Part shown: positions 47,143-54,841 of the stretch, piece after piece
Numbering within the stretch: position 1 is the first letter of the stretch
Layout of the letters: the number at the start of each line of letters is the position of its first letter
Source of the DNA: Pseudomonas sp. PDM18
Lineage (GTDB): Bacteria > Pseudomonadota > Gammaproteobacteria > Pseudomonadales > Pseudomonadaceae
Direction of reading: 5' to 3'
Length of the DNA: 64,000 nt
Assembly: GCF_014852585.1 (NCBI RefSeq)
Contig: NZ_JACVBX010000002.1
Span: 310,001 to 374,000, forward strand
Made by a program: the position numbers and the translations under genes
Notes under the pieces: model-generated
What the model was told of the DNA's origin: nothing
Database searches by the model: none
Seen by the model: the letters and a program-made list of their open reading frames with translations, nothing else

Positions 47143-47927
47143 GGCTTGCCTCCGGCCTGGCGCTGCCAGGGCGTGACCAGGGTGCCGAGCTGGCGTACTA
47201 GCAGGCTGCTGGCCATGCCGAGCATGCCGATCAGCAGCATGCCGACGACGATGTCGGGGTAGTTCTGCAAGGTGTAGGACTCCCACGTGTAGTAGCCGAT
47301 GCCCCATTGCCCGGAGATCATCTCGGCGGTCACCAGGCAGAACCACGAGGTGCCCATGCCGATGGCGAGGCCCGTGACGATGCTCGGCGCGGCGCCCGGC
47401 AGCACCACTTCACGCAGCAGCGCCAGGCGGCTGGCGCCGAGGCTGCGGGCGGAGGCGAGCAGGCGCGGGTCGACCGCTTCGACGCCGTGGATGGTGTTGA
47501 GCAGGATGGGGAACAGCGCGCCGGTGAAGGTGATGAAGATCATCGACAGCTCGGAACTGGGGAACATCAGGATCGCCAGCGGAATCCACGCCACCGCCGG
47601 GATCGGCCGCAGCACTTCCAGTGGCGGCAGCAGGCTGTCGCGCGCCCAGCGGCCGCGGCCGATGACCAGCCCGAGGAGGATGCCGGCGAAAGCCGCCAGC
47701 AGGTAGCCGGCGAGCACCCGCAGCAGGCTGCTGCCCAGGTGGCGGCCGAGCTTGCTCGATTGCGCGAGGTGCCAGGCGGCATCGAGCACGTCACGCGGGC
47801 CGGGCACGTTGGCGAAGGTGACCACGCCGAGGTTCACGTGGCGCGCGCTGAGCACCTGCCAGAGCGCGAGGCAGACCAGCACTGAGGCCAGGCGCAGGCT
47901 CCAGCGAGTGAGGGTGGTGGTGTTCAT
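47139..47927 (-). CDS. Sulfonate/taurine-type ABC transporter permease
   Basis: This 262-residue inner-membrane protein has about six helices and the EAA-type cytoplasmic loop ASARSLGASRLALLREVVLPGAAPSIVTGLAIG that contacts the ATPase. It resembles SsuC/TauC. It follows the binding-protein gene by 51 bases and overlaps the ATPase gene by 4. Confidence 0.93.
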   Translation of the reverse strand: MNTTTLTRWSLRLASVLVCLALWQVLSARHVNLGVVTFANVPGPRDVLDAAWHLAQSSKLGRHLGSSLLRVLAGYLLAAFAGILLGLVIGRGRWARDSLLPPLEVLRPIPAVAWIPLAILMFPSSELSMIFITFTGALFPILLNTIHGVEAVDPRLLASARSLGASRLALLREVVLPGAAPSIVTGLAIGMGTSWFCLVTAEMISGQWGIGYYTWESYTLQNYPDIVVGMLLIGMLGMASSLLVRQLGTLVTPWQRQAGGKP

Positions 47928-47978
47928 CGGCTCGTCTCCGCCAGCACCGGCGCGCAGGCGCCGGGGCTGGTCCTCGAT

Positions 47979-49385
47979 TCAGCGGCTGGCCACGGCCTGC
48001 TGGCTGGCGGCGGCGAAGTCGGCGACTTCTCCGCCATGCTGGCGGGCGAAGGCAGCGGCCTGTTCACGCAGCAGGAAGGCGTCCAGCGCGCCATCCTTGC
48101 CGCGCACGAACCACGCCTGCCCGGCGAGCAGCTTGATGCCGCTGTCGCTGGCCTGGGCGTACACCGCGCGGATGTCCTTGCCCTGTTGCTTGAGTTCGGC
48201 CAGCTGGCCCAGCGCCTCCTTGGCAGTCGCGTAGCTGCGCACCTTCGGCTCGCCACGCACCCAGATCTGCGCGACCTTGCGGGTATCGGTGATCGGCTTG
48301 TTGGTCAGAGCGTCATTGCCCAGCAGCGGCTGCTGCGCGTAGTTCTTCAGCGCTTGGTCGTAGTCGGCGCCGGCGGCCTTGAAGGCCTCGCGAATGTAAC
48401 GATCGTCGACGAACTGCTCGACGTTCAGCCCGCGGTCGGCCTTCTTCAGCAGCTTCAGGGTGTCGATGGCGGTGGCCACGGCCTGGCGGTATTCCGGTTT
48501 CCAGGTCAGGTCGCGGGTCTGCAGGCCCAGCGGGCCGTGGAACAGGTAGTTCACCTCGGCGGGAATGCCGGCGACCTTCTCGATCAGCTCGCTGTATTTC
48601 TCAGGCTCCTTGGCGAGCAGTTGGTTGGCCTCAAAGGTCGCGCGCAGGTAGGCCTCGACGATTTCCGGGTACTTCTGCGCGTAGTCGGCTTCCACCAGCG
48701 CACCGTGGAAGGTCGGCGCCTTGGCCTGGGAGCCATCGTAGATCTTGCGGGCGATGCCACGGCTTTCGAACAGCTCGGCGAAGGGTACGAAGTCGGCGTG
48801 GGCGGCGATCTTGTTGGCCTGCAGCGCGGAGCCGGCGACTTCCGGCGGCTGCGCGATGATGGTGACGTCCTTCTCCGGGTCCCAGCCTTGCGCGGCGATG
48901 GCGCGCAGCAGCAGGCCGTGGGCAGTGGAGGCGAAGGGCACGGAGATGGTCTGGCCCTTGAGTTCGGCCAGCGACTGCACCTTGGACGCGGCGGGGACGA
49001 CGATGCCGTTGCCGCTGCCTTCGATGCTGCCCGAGAGCACGCTGATGAACAGGCTGCGCTTGCCGGCGGCCTCGTGGGCGACGCCGTTGAGCGAGCCGGG
49101 GAAGTCGGCCATGGCGCCGAAGTCGAGCTTGCCGGCAAGCATCTCGTTGGTCAGCGGCGCGCCGCTGGTGAAGTTCTTCCACTGCACGTCGTACTGCGCG
49201 TCCTTGTACTGGCCGTCGTGGGGCAGGTACTTATCGAGCAGGCCGAGTTCTCGGATCAGCAGGCCGCCGGCGGCGCAGTTGATGGTGGTGTCCTGCGTGC
49301 CGATGGCGACGCGGATCGTTTCCGAATGGGCGGAAAGACTGGCAATGGCGAGCGCGAGGCCGGCCAGGGTGGTGCGCAAGGTCAT
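47979..49385 (-). CDS. ABC substrate-binding protein with a NosL-like C-terminal domain
   Basis: This 468-residue periplasmic protein has a signal peptide (LALAIASLSAHS). An SsuA/TauA-like binding domain covers about residues 22-350 (IRVAIGTQDTTINCAAGGLLIRELGLL, LDFGAMADFPGSL, TISVPFASTAHGLLLRAIAAQGW). An extra 110 residues follow. From about 360 they read like a NosL fold: YAQASDSGIKLLAGQAWFVRGKDGALDAFLL and QHGGEVADFAAA. Sulfonate-binding proteins normally end near 320-350 residues. Position next to asfA/asfB matches the AsfC-type binding protein described in P. putida S-313. The added domain may bind metal or a second ligand; that is inference. Confidence 0.82.
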   Translation of the reverse strand: MTLRTTLAGLALAIASLSAHSETIRVAIGTQDTTINCAAGGLLIRELGLLDKYLPHDGQYKDAQYDVQWKNFTSGAPLTNEMLAGKLDFGAMADFPGSLNGVAHEAAGKRSLFISVLSGSIEGSGNGIVVPAASKVQSLAELKGQTISVPFASTAHGLLLRAIAAQGWDPEKDVTIIAQPPEVAGSALQANKIAAHADFVPFAELFESRGIARKIYDGSQAKAPTFHGALVEADYAQKYPEIVEAYLRATFEANQLLAKEPEKYSELIEKVAGIPAEVNYLFHGPLGLQTRDLTWKPEYRQAVATAIDTLKLLKKADRGLNVEQFVDDRYIREAFKAAGADYDQALKNYAQQPLLGNDALTNKPITDTRKVAQIWVRGEPKVRSYATAKEALGQLAELKQQGKDIRAVYAQASDSGIKLLAGQAWFVRGKDGALDAFLLREQAAAFARQHGGEVADFAAASQQAVASR

Positions 49386-49509
49386 GGGTGTTCCCCTCGA
49401 ATCATCAGTGTTGGAATCGTCTCCGCCGCAGGCCTTGCGGTGGGAAACGAGGGGCGGTGCATCAGGCGTCCGGCGGTGGGTCCGGATGGCGTTTCTTATT
49501 GGGTGCTTC

Positions 49510-49575
49510 GTAGGAGCGAGCTTGCTCGCGAACAGCTCTCTGCCGGCCCTGGTTCGCGAGCAAGCTCGCTCCTAC
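49510..49575. repeat. REPIN, core variant 1
   Basis: The arms 49510-49532 and 49553-49575 are perfect inverted REP copies with the GAGCTTGCTC core and a 20-base loop. It sits between the binding-protein gene and asfB. Confidence 0.92.
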
Positions 49576-49596
49576 AAGAGCAGCGGCGCTACGGGT

Positions 49597-49842
49597 TCAA
49601 CGCAGCAGGTACGGAATCTCGACCCGCACGGCGCCGGTCGGGCAGTCCTTCTCGCAGGGCATGCAGTACCAGCATTCGTCGAAGGCCATGTAGGCCTTCT
49701 GGGTGGCGGGGTTGATCGCTAGCAGGTCCATCGGGCAGACCTCGACACAGACGGTGCAGCCCTTGTCGGCGATGCACTTGTCTTCGTCCACGGTCACCGG
49801 GGCGCTGGAGCGGAAGAAGATTTCCTGGGGTTGGTAGGCCAT
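49597..49842 (-). CDS. asfB: AsfB-like 2x[4Fe-4S] ferredoxin
   Basis: This 81-residue ferredoxin has two cluster motifs: C-x5-C-x2-C-x3-CP (CIADKGCTVCVEVCP) and C-x2-C-x2-C-x3-CP (CWYCMPCEKDCP). The pair is of the AprB type found with adenylylsulfate-reductase-like flavoproteins. It follows the AsfA-like gene, as asfB does in the P. putida arylsulfonate locus, where it is needed for desulfonation. It should pass electrons between AsfA and an oxygenase. GAGG lies upstream. Confidence 0.82.
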   Translation of the reverse strand: MAYQPQEIFFRSSAPVTVDEDKCIADKGCTVCVEVCPMDLLAINPATQKAYMAFDECWYCMPCEKDCPTGAVRVEIPYLLR

Positions 49843-49936
49843 TGCACGCGGTCCTCATGGTGTTGCTTGCCGGCCGTCTTGGCGGTCGGCTGATTCTGTT
49901 CGGTGTTTCCGGGGTGGTACTGGTGCTCGGGGTCTT

Positions 49937-50074
49937 CCCTCACCCTAACCCTCTCCCAGAGGGAGAGGGGACTGTCCTGAGCGGTGAAGAAATCGGCGCT
50001 CGCCGGCTGACGACATTGTCGCCCTTCGCGCCGAACGACCCCCACTCCCTCTGGGAGAGGGCTGGGGTGAGGGG
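49937..50074. repeat. CCCTCACC-type dispersed inverted repeat
   Basis: CCCTCACCCTAACCCTCTCC at the left and GGAGAGGGCTGGGGTGAGGGG at the right are imperfect inverted copies. A short CCCAGAGGG hairpin lies inside. It fills the gap between asfA and asfB. Two relatives lie at 53756 and 58989. Confidence 0.75.
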
Positions 50075-50093
50075 CTCCTCGGCGAACGACCCA

Positions 50094-51845
50094 CTATGCC
50101 GCCTCGCTCTTCACCCGCAGCTTCTCGTAAGCCTGCTGCTCATCCTCATCCAGGGCGATCACATAAGGCTCGATGGGCTTCTTGAAGCTGGTCATCGCGC
50201 CGTCGTCGCCCTTCTTCAGGTGCGCATGGCAGAACCATTCGGCATCGTTGCGCAGCGGGTAGTCGACGCGGTGGTGGTACAGGCCCCAGCGGCTCTCGGT
50301 GCGGAACAGCGAGGCGCGGGCGGCCATCTCGGCGCAGTCGCGGATCACGCTGACTTCCATGGCGCGCATCAGCTCGTGGGGATTGTTGGCTTTCATCTGG
50401 TCGAGGTCGCGGGCGATCTCGGCGAAGCGCTGCAGGCCGATCTCCATCTTCTTGGTCACCTTGGGCGGCTGCAGGTAGTCGTTGACCATCCGCCGCAGCT
50501 TGTACTCGACCTGCGCCGGCGGCAGGCCATGCTCGCGCTTGAGCGGGGCAAAGACGCGTTCGCGCTCGCGCTCGACCTGGACTGCATCGACTTCGCTGAA
50601 CTCGCGCCCGACGACGTACTGCGCGGCGTTGGTGCCGGCGAACCAGCCGTAGGTGAAGGCCCCGAGCATGTAGTTGTGCGGCACGGCGGCCATGTCGCCG
50701 GCCGAGTACAGGCCCCTGACGCTGGTCTCGGCCTTCTCGTTGACCCACACGCCGGAGGCCGAATGCCCGGAGCAGAAGCCGATCTCGGAGATGTGCATCT
50801 CCACCATCTGCTGGCGGTAGTCGGTGCCGCGCCCGGCGTGGAATTGGCCGCGGCTGGGGCGTTCGTTGCTGTGGAGGATTTCCTCGATGGTCTGGATGGT
50901 TTCCTCGGCCAAATGGTCGAGCTTGAGGAACACCGGCCCGTTGCCGCCTTCGAGTTCCTGATGGAACTCCCACATCATCTGGCCGCTCCAGTAGTCGCAC
51001 TCGATGAAGCGCTCGCCCTTGTTGTTGGCGGTGTAGCCGCCCAGCGGGCCGGTGACGTAGGCGCAGGCCGGCCCGTTGTAGTCCTTGATCAGCGGGTTGA
51101 TCTGGAAGCACTCCAGGTTAGAGAGCTCCGCCCCCGCGTGGTAGGCCATGGCATAGCCGTCGCCGGCATTGGTGGGGTTCTCGTAGGTGCCCATCAGGTA
51201 GCCGGACGAGGGCAGGCCCAGGCGGCCGGCGGCGCCGCAGGCGAGGACCACGGCCTTGGCGCGGATCACCTGGAACTGCGCGGTACGGCAGTCGAAGCCG
51301 AGCAGGCCGTTGACCGCGCCTTCTTCGTCGGTGAGCAGGCGGGTCACCACCAGGCGGTTGGTGATCTCGATGCGGGCGCGCTTGAGCTGGCGGTACAGCA
51401 CCTTCTTGATGTCGTGGCCCTCGGGCATGGGCAGCACGTAGGCGCCCATGTGGTGGACCTTCTTCACCGCGTAGTCGCCGACCTCGTCCTTCTCGAACTT
51501 CACGCCCCAGCGGTCCAGTTGCTGCAGGGTCTCGAAGCTGTGGGTGGCATAGGCGTAGACCGCCGCCTGGTTGACGATGCCATCGTTGGCGACGGTGATT
51601 TCCTTGGTGTACTGCTCAGGCGTGGCGTGGCCGGGAATGATGGCGTTGTTCAGCCCGTCCATGCCCATGCTGATGGCGCCGCTGCGCTTGACGTTGGCCT
51701 TGTCCACCAGCAGCACGCGCAGCTCGCGGTTGGCTTCCTTGGCCTTGATCGCCGCCATGGGGCCGGCGGTGCCGCCGCCGATCACCACGATGTCGTAGGC
51801 GAGTTCCTTTTCCTCGGGGATCTGGGAGAGATCGAACTGGGTCAT
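50094..51845 (-). CDS. asfA: AsfA-like FAD-dependent reductase
   Basis: This 583-residue flavoprotein of the fumarate-reductase/adenylylsulfate-reductase family has the FAD motif IVVIGGGTAGPMAAIKAKE (residues 19-37). SGAISMGMDGLNNA, a PEGHDIKKVLYRQL segment and VRGLYSAGDMAAVPHNYMLGAFTYGWFAG cover the flavin and active-site region. It resembles AsfA of P. putida S-313, which with the AsfB ferredoxin is needed for desulfonation of aromatic sulfonates. It lacks a signal peptide and is cytoplasmic. Its ATG overlaps the stop of the GntR gene (ATGA), so regulator and enzyme are translated together. The gene differs from the known asf locus in having a GntR, not LysR, next to it. Confidence 0.82.
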   Translation of the reverse strand: MTQFDLSQIPEEKELAYDIVVIGGGTAGPMAAIKAKEANRELRVLLVDKANVKRSGAISMGMDGLNNAIIPGHATPEQYTKEITVANDGIVNQAAVYAYATHSFETLQQLDRWGVKFEKDEVGDYAVKKVHHMGAYVLPMPEGHDIKKVLYRQLKRARIEITNRLVVTRLLTDEEGAVNGLLGFDCRTAQFQVIRAKAVVLACGAAGRLGLPSSGYLMGTYENPTNAGDGYAMAYHAGAELSNLECFQINPLIKDYNGPACAYVTGPLGGYTANNKGERFIECDYWSGQMMWEFHQELEGGNGPVFLKLDHLAEETIQTIEEILHSNERPSRGQFHAGRGTDYRQQMVEMHISEIGFCSGHSASGVWVNEKAETSVRGLYSAGDMAAVPHNYMLGAFTYGWFAGTNAAQYVVGREFSEVDAVQVERERERVFAPLKREHGLPPAQVEYKLRRMVNDYLQPPKVTKKMEIGLQRFAEIARDLDQMKANNPHELMRAMEVSVIRDCAEMAARASLFRTESRWGLYHHRVDYPLRNDAEWFCHAHLKKGDDGAMTSFKKPIEPYVIALDEDEQQAYEKLRVKSEAA

Positions 51846-52591
51846 TGGTGCGGTCCCTTGTGGCGGTCGATGCGCAGGCGGTACTGGAAGGCGTCGCCGC
51901 GGTAGTAAAGGTGTTCGTAGTCCAGCGGTGCGCCGTCGGCGGTGTGGGTCAGGCGTTCGATGCGCATCACCGGCGAGCCTTCTTCCACCTCCAGCGCGCG
52001 GGCCAGTTCGGCATCGGCGAGGATGGCGTCGATGGCGAGGTCGGCATGGCCCAGGGGCAGGGCGCAGTCGTTCTCCAGGATCAGGAAGATGTCGCGGCTG
52101 ACCAGGTCGGCCTTTTCCAGCCGCTTGCCAACGGCCTCCGGCAGCCAGGTGATTTCCAGCGACACCAGCTCGCGGTTGACCAGGCGGGCACGCTTGATCT
52201 GCACCACGTTCTCGCCCTCGGCGACTTGCAGACGGGCGGCAACCTGGGCGTTGGCGGGCACGGTCTTGAAGCTGCGCAGGCGGTTGATCACCTCGTAGCC
52301 GCGCTGGGTCATGGATTCGCCCAGGCCTTGCAGGGTGCTGACGTTCTGGAAGGCCTTGGGCTTGGCGACGAAGGTGCCCTTGCCGTGAATCTTGAAGATC
52401 AGCCCTTCCTTCTGCAGGTCGCCCAGCGCCTGGCGCACGGTAATCCGGCTGACCTCGAAGGCCTTGCCCAACTCGGCCTCGGACGGCATGCGGCTGAGCG
52501 GCGGATAGGTGCCGTCGAGGATGCGCGTGCGGAGGATTTCCTTCAGCTGGCTGTACAGGGGAACGGGGGAGAGGGGGAGTAGTTCGGCCAT
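51842..52591 (-). CDS. GntR/HutC-family regulator (UTRA domain)
   Basis: This 249-residue protein has an N-terminal GntR winged helix (PLYSQLKEILRTRILDGTYPPLSRMPSEAELGKAFEVSRITVRQAL) and a C-terminal UTRA effector domain with LVNRELVSLEITWLP and YEHLYYRGDAFQYRLRI. HutC-type regulators are usually repressors released by a small metabolite. It overlaps asfA and has a 16-base palindrome 4 bases before its start, so it probably represses itself and asfAB until a sulfonate-related ligand is bound. Confidence 0.92.
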   Translation of the reverse strand: MAELLPLSPVPLYSQLKEILRTRILDGTYPPLSRMPSEAELGKAFEVSRITVRQALGDLQKEGLIFKIHGKGTFVAKPKAFQNVSTLQGLGESMTQRGYEVINRLRSFKTVPANAQVAARLQVAEGENVVQIKRARLVNRELVSLEITWLPEAVGKRLEKADLVSRDIFLILENDCALPLGHADLAIDAILADAELARALEVEEGSPVMRIERLTHTADGAPLDYEHLYYRGDAFQYRLRIDRHKGPHQ

Positions 52592-52594
52592 AGT

Positions 52595-52610
52595 TCATAA
52601 CTTGTTATGA
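52595..52610. promoter_or_regulatory. Probable GntR operator
   Basis: TCATAACTTGTTATGA is a perfect 6-bp dyad with a 4-base spacer immediately upstream of the GntR start codon, in the usual place for autoregulation. Confidence 0.65.
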
Positions 52611-52710
52611 CGAGTTGCCGAAACTATAAAAGGAATAGCTGATTCAGGACAAGAAACGATTTCGCATAAGCATAGAAAGCGTCGTCAGCAGGGGTATCTC
52701 AGGTTTTTTT

Positions 52711-52787
52711 GTAGGAGCGAGCTTGCTCGCGAACTGCCTGATGCCAGAGCGCCCGGGTAATCCGTTCGCGAGCAAGCTCGCTCCTAC
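52711..52787. repeat. REPIN, core variant 1
   Basis: The arms 52711-52733 and 52765-52787 are perfect inverted copies with the GAGCTTGCTC core. The element separates the TauD-like gene from the GntR gene. Confidence 0.92.
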
Positions 52788-52839
52788 AGGGTCAAAAGCC
52801 CTTGCGCGGAGATTTCCGCCCCATAGGGCGGACATAACC

Positions 52840-53730
52840 TCAGAACGGCCGGCTGCCAGACAGGCTGATGCGCTTCAAACGGCGCTTCTCGCTGGCCGGG
52901 AAGGCGTTGCGACCATGCAGCACGGCCTGGTTATCCCACCAGACGATGTCGCCCACCGACCATTTGTGGCTGTAGATCAACTCGGGCTTCTGCAGGTGTT
53001 CGCGCAGCCGCTCGACCAGTGCGGCCCCTTGCACGGGATCGGCACCGGGGATTTCAACCTCGGTGTGCACGGAGAGGAACAGCACGCGCTTGCCGTTTTC
53101 CGGATGGGTGCGCACCAGTGGATGCTCGGTGCCCTGGATGGGCTCGATGTCCGGGGTTCGGTAGCGCACGAAGGTGCCGTTGTAGCCGCCGCTCTTCAGG
53201 CGGATGAACGGGTTGTAGTTGATCAGGCGCAATGGGTCGATCTCGGCGCGGGTCGCCTCATCCAGTGTCTCGTAGGCGCGGGCGAGGTTGGTGAACTGGG
53301 TTTCTCCGCCGGTCCTGGGTACCTCCAGGGCGTAGAGGAAGGAGCCGGAGGAGGGCACCGGCGTCCATTGGTGGTCGACGTGGGCCGGCAGGGCGAAGTT
53401 GCCCAGTTCACCGTCCTCGGTGTTGGCCACCTTGACGATGTCCGGGGCCTTGCCGTCGGCACCGGAGGACAGCACGGGCACATCTGCCGGCGGCTGGAAC
53501 ACCGCGCCGAACAGCGTGGCGAAGCGCAGGTATTGCTGATCGTCCAGGTCCTGGTTCTTGAAGATCAGGATGTGGTGCTCGCGGTGGGCCTGCTTGATCG
53601 CCAGGATCTGTTCCGGGGTCAGCGGCTCGCGGGCGTCTAGACCACGCACTTCGGCGCCCAGCGGGGCATCGAGGGGGACGATGGCGAAGGGTTCGGGGGT
53701 GGGTTGTTGTACGGCGTTGGATTGGGTCAT
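52840..53730 (-). CDS. TauD/TfdA-family 2-oxoglutarate-dependent dioxygenase
   Basis: This 296-residue enzyme has the iron-binding facial triad: H-x-D in LPAHVDHQWTPVP and a distal His in WWDNQAVLHGRNAFP, with Arg in LKRISLSG to hold 2-oxoglutarate. TauD-type enzymes hydroxylate the carbon next to a sulfonate or sulfate ester, and the product falls apart to sulfite or sulfate. It is more distant from AtsK than expected for a duplicate, so it probably acts on another substrate. It follows atsK in the same direction, 148 bases on. Confidence 0.87.
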   Translation of the reverse strand: MTQSNAVQQPTPEPFAIVPLDAPLGAEVRGLDAREPLTPEQILAIKQAHREHHILIFKNQDLDDQQYLRFATLFGAVFQPPADVPVLSSGADGKAPDIVKVANTEDGELGNFALPAHVDHQWTPVPSSGSFLYALEVPRTGGETQFTNLARAYETLDEATRAEIDPLRLINYNPFIRLKSGGYNGTFVRYRTPDIEPIQGTEHPLVRTHPENGKRVLFLSVHTEVEIPGADPVQGAALVERLREHLQKPELIYSHKWSVGDIVWWDNQAVLHGRNAFPASEKRRLKRISLSGSRPF

Positions 53731-53755
53731 CTCGAGAATCCTGAGTTTGGGGCTT

Positions 53756-53864
53756 CCCTCACCCCAACCCTCTCCCGGAGGGAGAGGGGGCAGTCCGATG
53801 CAGCGGGTCATCCCGTTGCGCCGATCTACTCCCTCTCCCCCTGGGAGAGGGCGGGGGTGAGGGG
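53756..53864. repeat. CCCTCACC-type dispersed inverted repeat
   Basis: CCCTCACCCCAACCCTCTCC at the left and GGGAGAGGGCGGGGGTGAGG at the right form a long imperfect stem, with a CCCGGAGGG hairpin in the left arm. It fills the gap between atsK and the TauD-like gene. Confidence 0.75.
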
Positions 53865-53878
53865 CTTTGGGGAAAGGC

Positions 53879-54784
53879 TCAAACCTTCTTGATTGTCCGG
53901 CTGCGTTGCCCATCGATACCCACCGGCACTTCGCCGCTGAGCGTCACGCGGCGCACGATGCGCGGCTGGGTGCCGTAGTCGTCGACGGCGTAGTGCTGGG
54001 TCGCGCGGTTGTCCCAGATGGCCACGTCGCCCGGCTGCCAGCGCCAGCGCACGGTGTTTTCCAGGCGGGTGACGTGGCTCTGCAGCACGGCGAACAGGTG
54101 CGCCGAGTCGTGCTGCGAGAGGCCCTTCAGGCGCTTGACGAAGTGCCCGAGCAGCAGCGTCTTCTCGCCGCTGATGGGATGCACGCGCACTACCGGGTGC
54201 TCGGTCTCGTAGACGGTGGAGGTGAACACCTTGCGGTATTCCTCCAGGCGCGCCGGGTCGACGTTCGGGCGCACGCTGGCATAGTCGTATTCGTTGCTGT
54301 GCACGGCCCAGAGCGAGTCGGCCAGCGCCTTCAGCTCCGGCGTCAGGTCGTCGTAGGCGGTGGCGGTATTGGCCCAGACGGTATCGCCGCCAGACTCCGG
54401 TGCCACCACGTTGCGCAGGATCGACGCCTTGGGATAAGCGTCGACGAAGGTCACGTCGGTGTGCCAGGAGTTGGCGCGGCGGCCCTGGGCGCCGTCCAGC
54501 TCCAGCAGGTAATGGGTGCCTTCCTGTACCGGCACGGTGGGGTGCGCCACCGGCTCGCCGAGCAGCTTGGCGAAGGCTTCCTGGCCCTGGTCGTCGAGCT
54601 GGGTCTGGCCACGGAAGAAGATCACCTTGTGCTGCACCAGCGCAGCCTGGATGGCCTCGATGGTGGCGGCGTCGAGATCGCCGGAAAGCGTGACGCCGCG
54701 AATTTCCGCGCCGATGCGGCCGGCTACCGGGTGGATGTCCAGGTGTACCAGGTCTTGCTGAATGGCTTGTGCTGCAGTGCTCAT
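53879..54784 (-). CDS. atsK: Alkylsulfatase, 2-oxoglutarate-dependent
   Basis: This 301-residue cytoplasmic dioxygenase closely resembles AtsK of P. putida S-313 as I remember it: the same length, [17 protein letters not shown] near the start, [16 protein letters not shown] with the His/Asp iron ligands, [14 protein letters not shown], and [32 protein letters not shown] with the distal His and 2-oxoglutarate-binding Arg. It opens alkyl sulfate esters such as dodecyl or 2-ethylhexyl sulfate to an aldehyde and sulfate, giving the cell sulfur. The ATG at 54784 has GAGG 8 bases upstream. It follows the TonB receptor gene by 57 bases. Confidence 0.92.
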   Translation of the reverse strand: MSTAAQAIQQDLVHLDIHPVAGRIGAEIRGVTLSGDLDAATIEAIQAALVQHKVIFFRGQTQLDDQGQEAFAKLLGEPVAHPTVPVQEGTHYLLELDGAQGRRANSWHTDVTFVDAYPKASILRNVVAPESGGDTVWANTATAYDDLTPELKALADSLWAVHSNEYDYASVRPNVDPARLEEYRKVFTSTVYETEHPVVRVHPISGEKTLLLGHFVKRLKGLSQHDSAHLFAVLQSHVTRLENTVRWRWQPGDVAIWDNRATQHYAVDDYGTQPRIVRRVTLSGEVPVGIDGQRSRTIKKV

Positions 54785-54841
54785 CTCATCGTCCTCTTGC
54801 TGTGGCAATAGCGCCGCGCCCGGGAGCGCGGCGGATGGGGA

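Noticed and set aside
49842-51905. 687-codon open frame on the plus strand opposite asfA
   Set aside because: asfA has full FAD motifs and a coupled start. The opposite frame is a high-GC shadow, rich in Val/Leu/His/Gly, and runs through the repeat at 49937.
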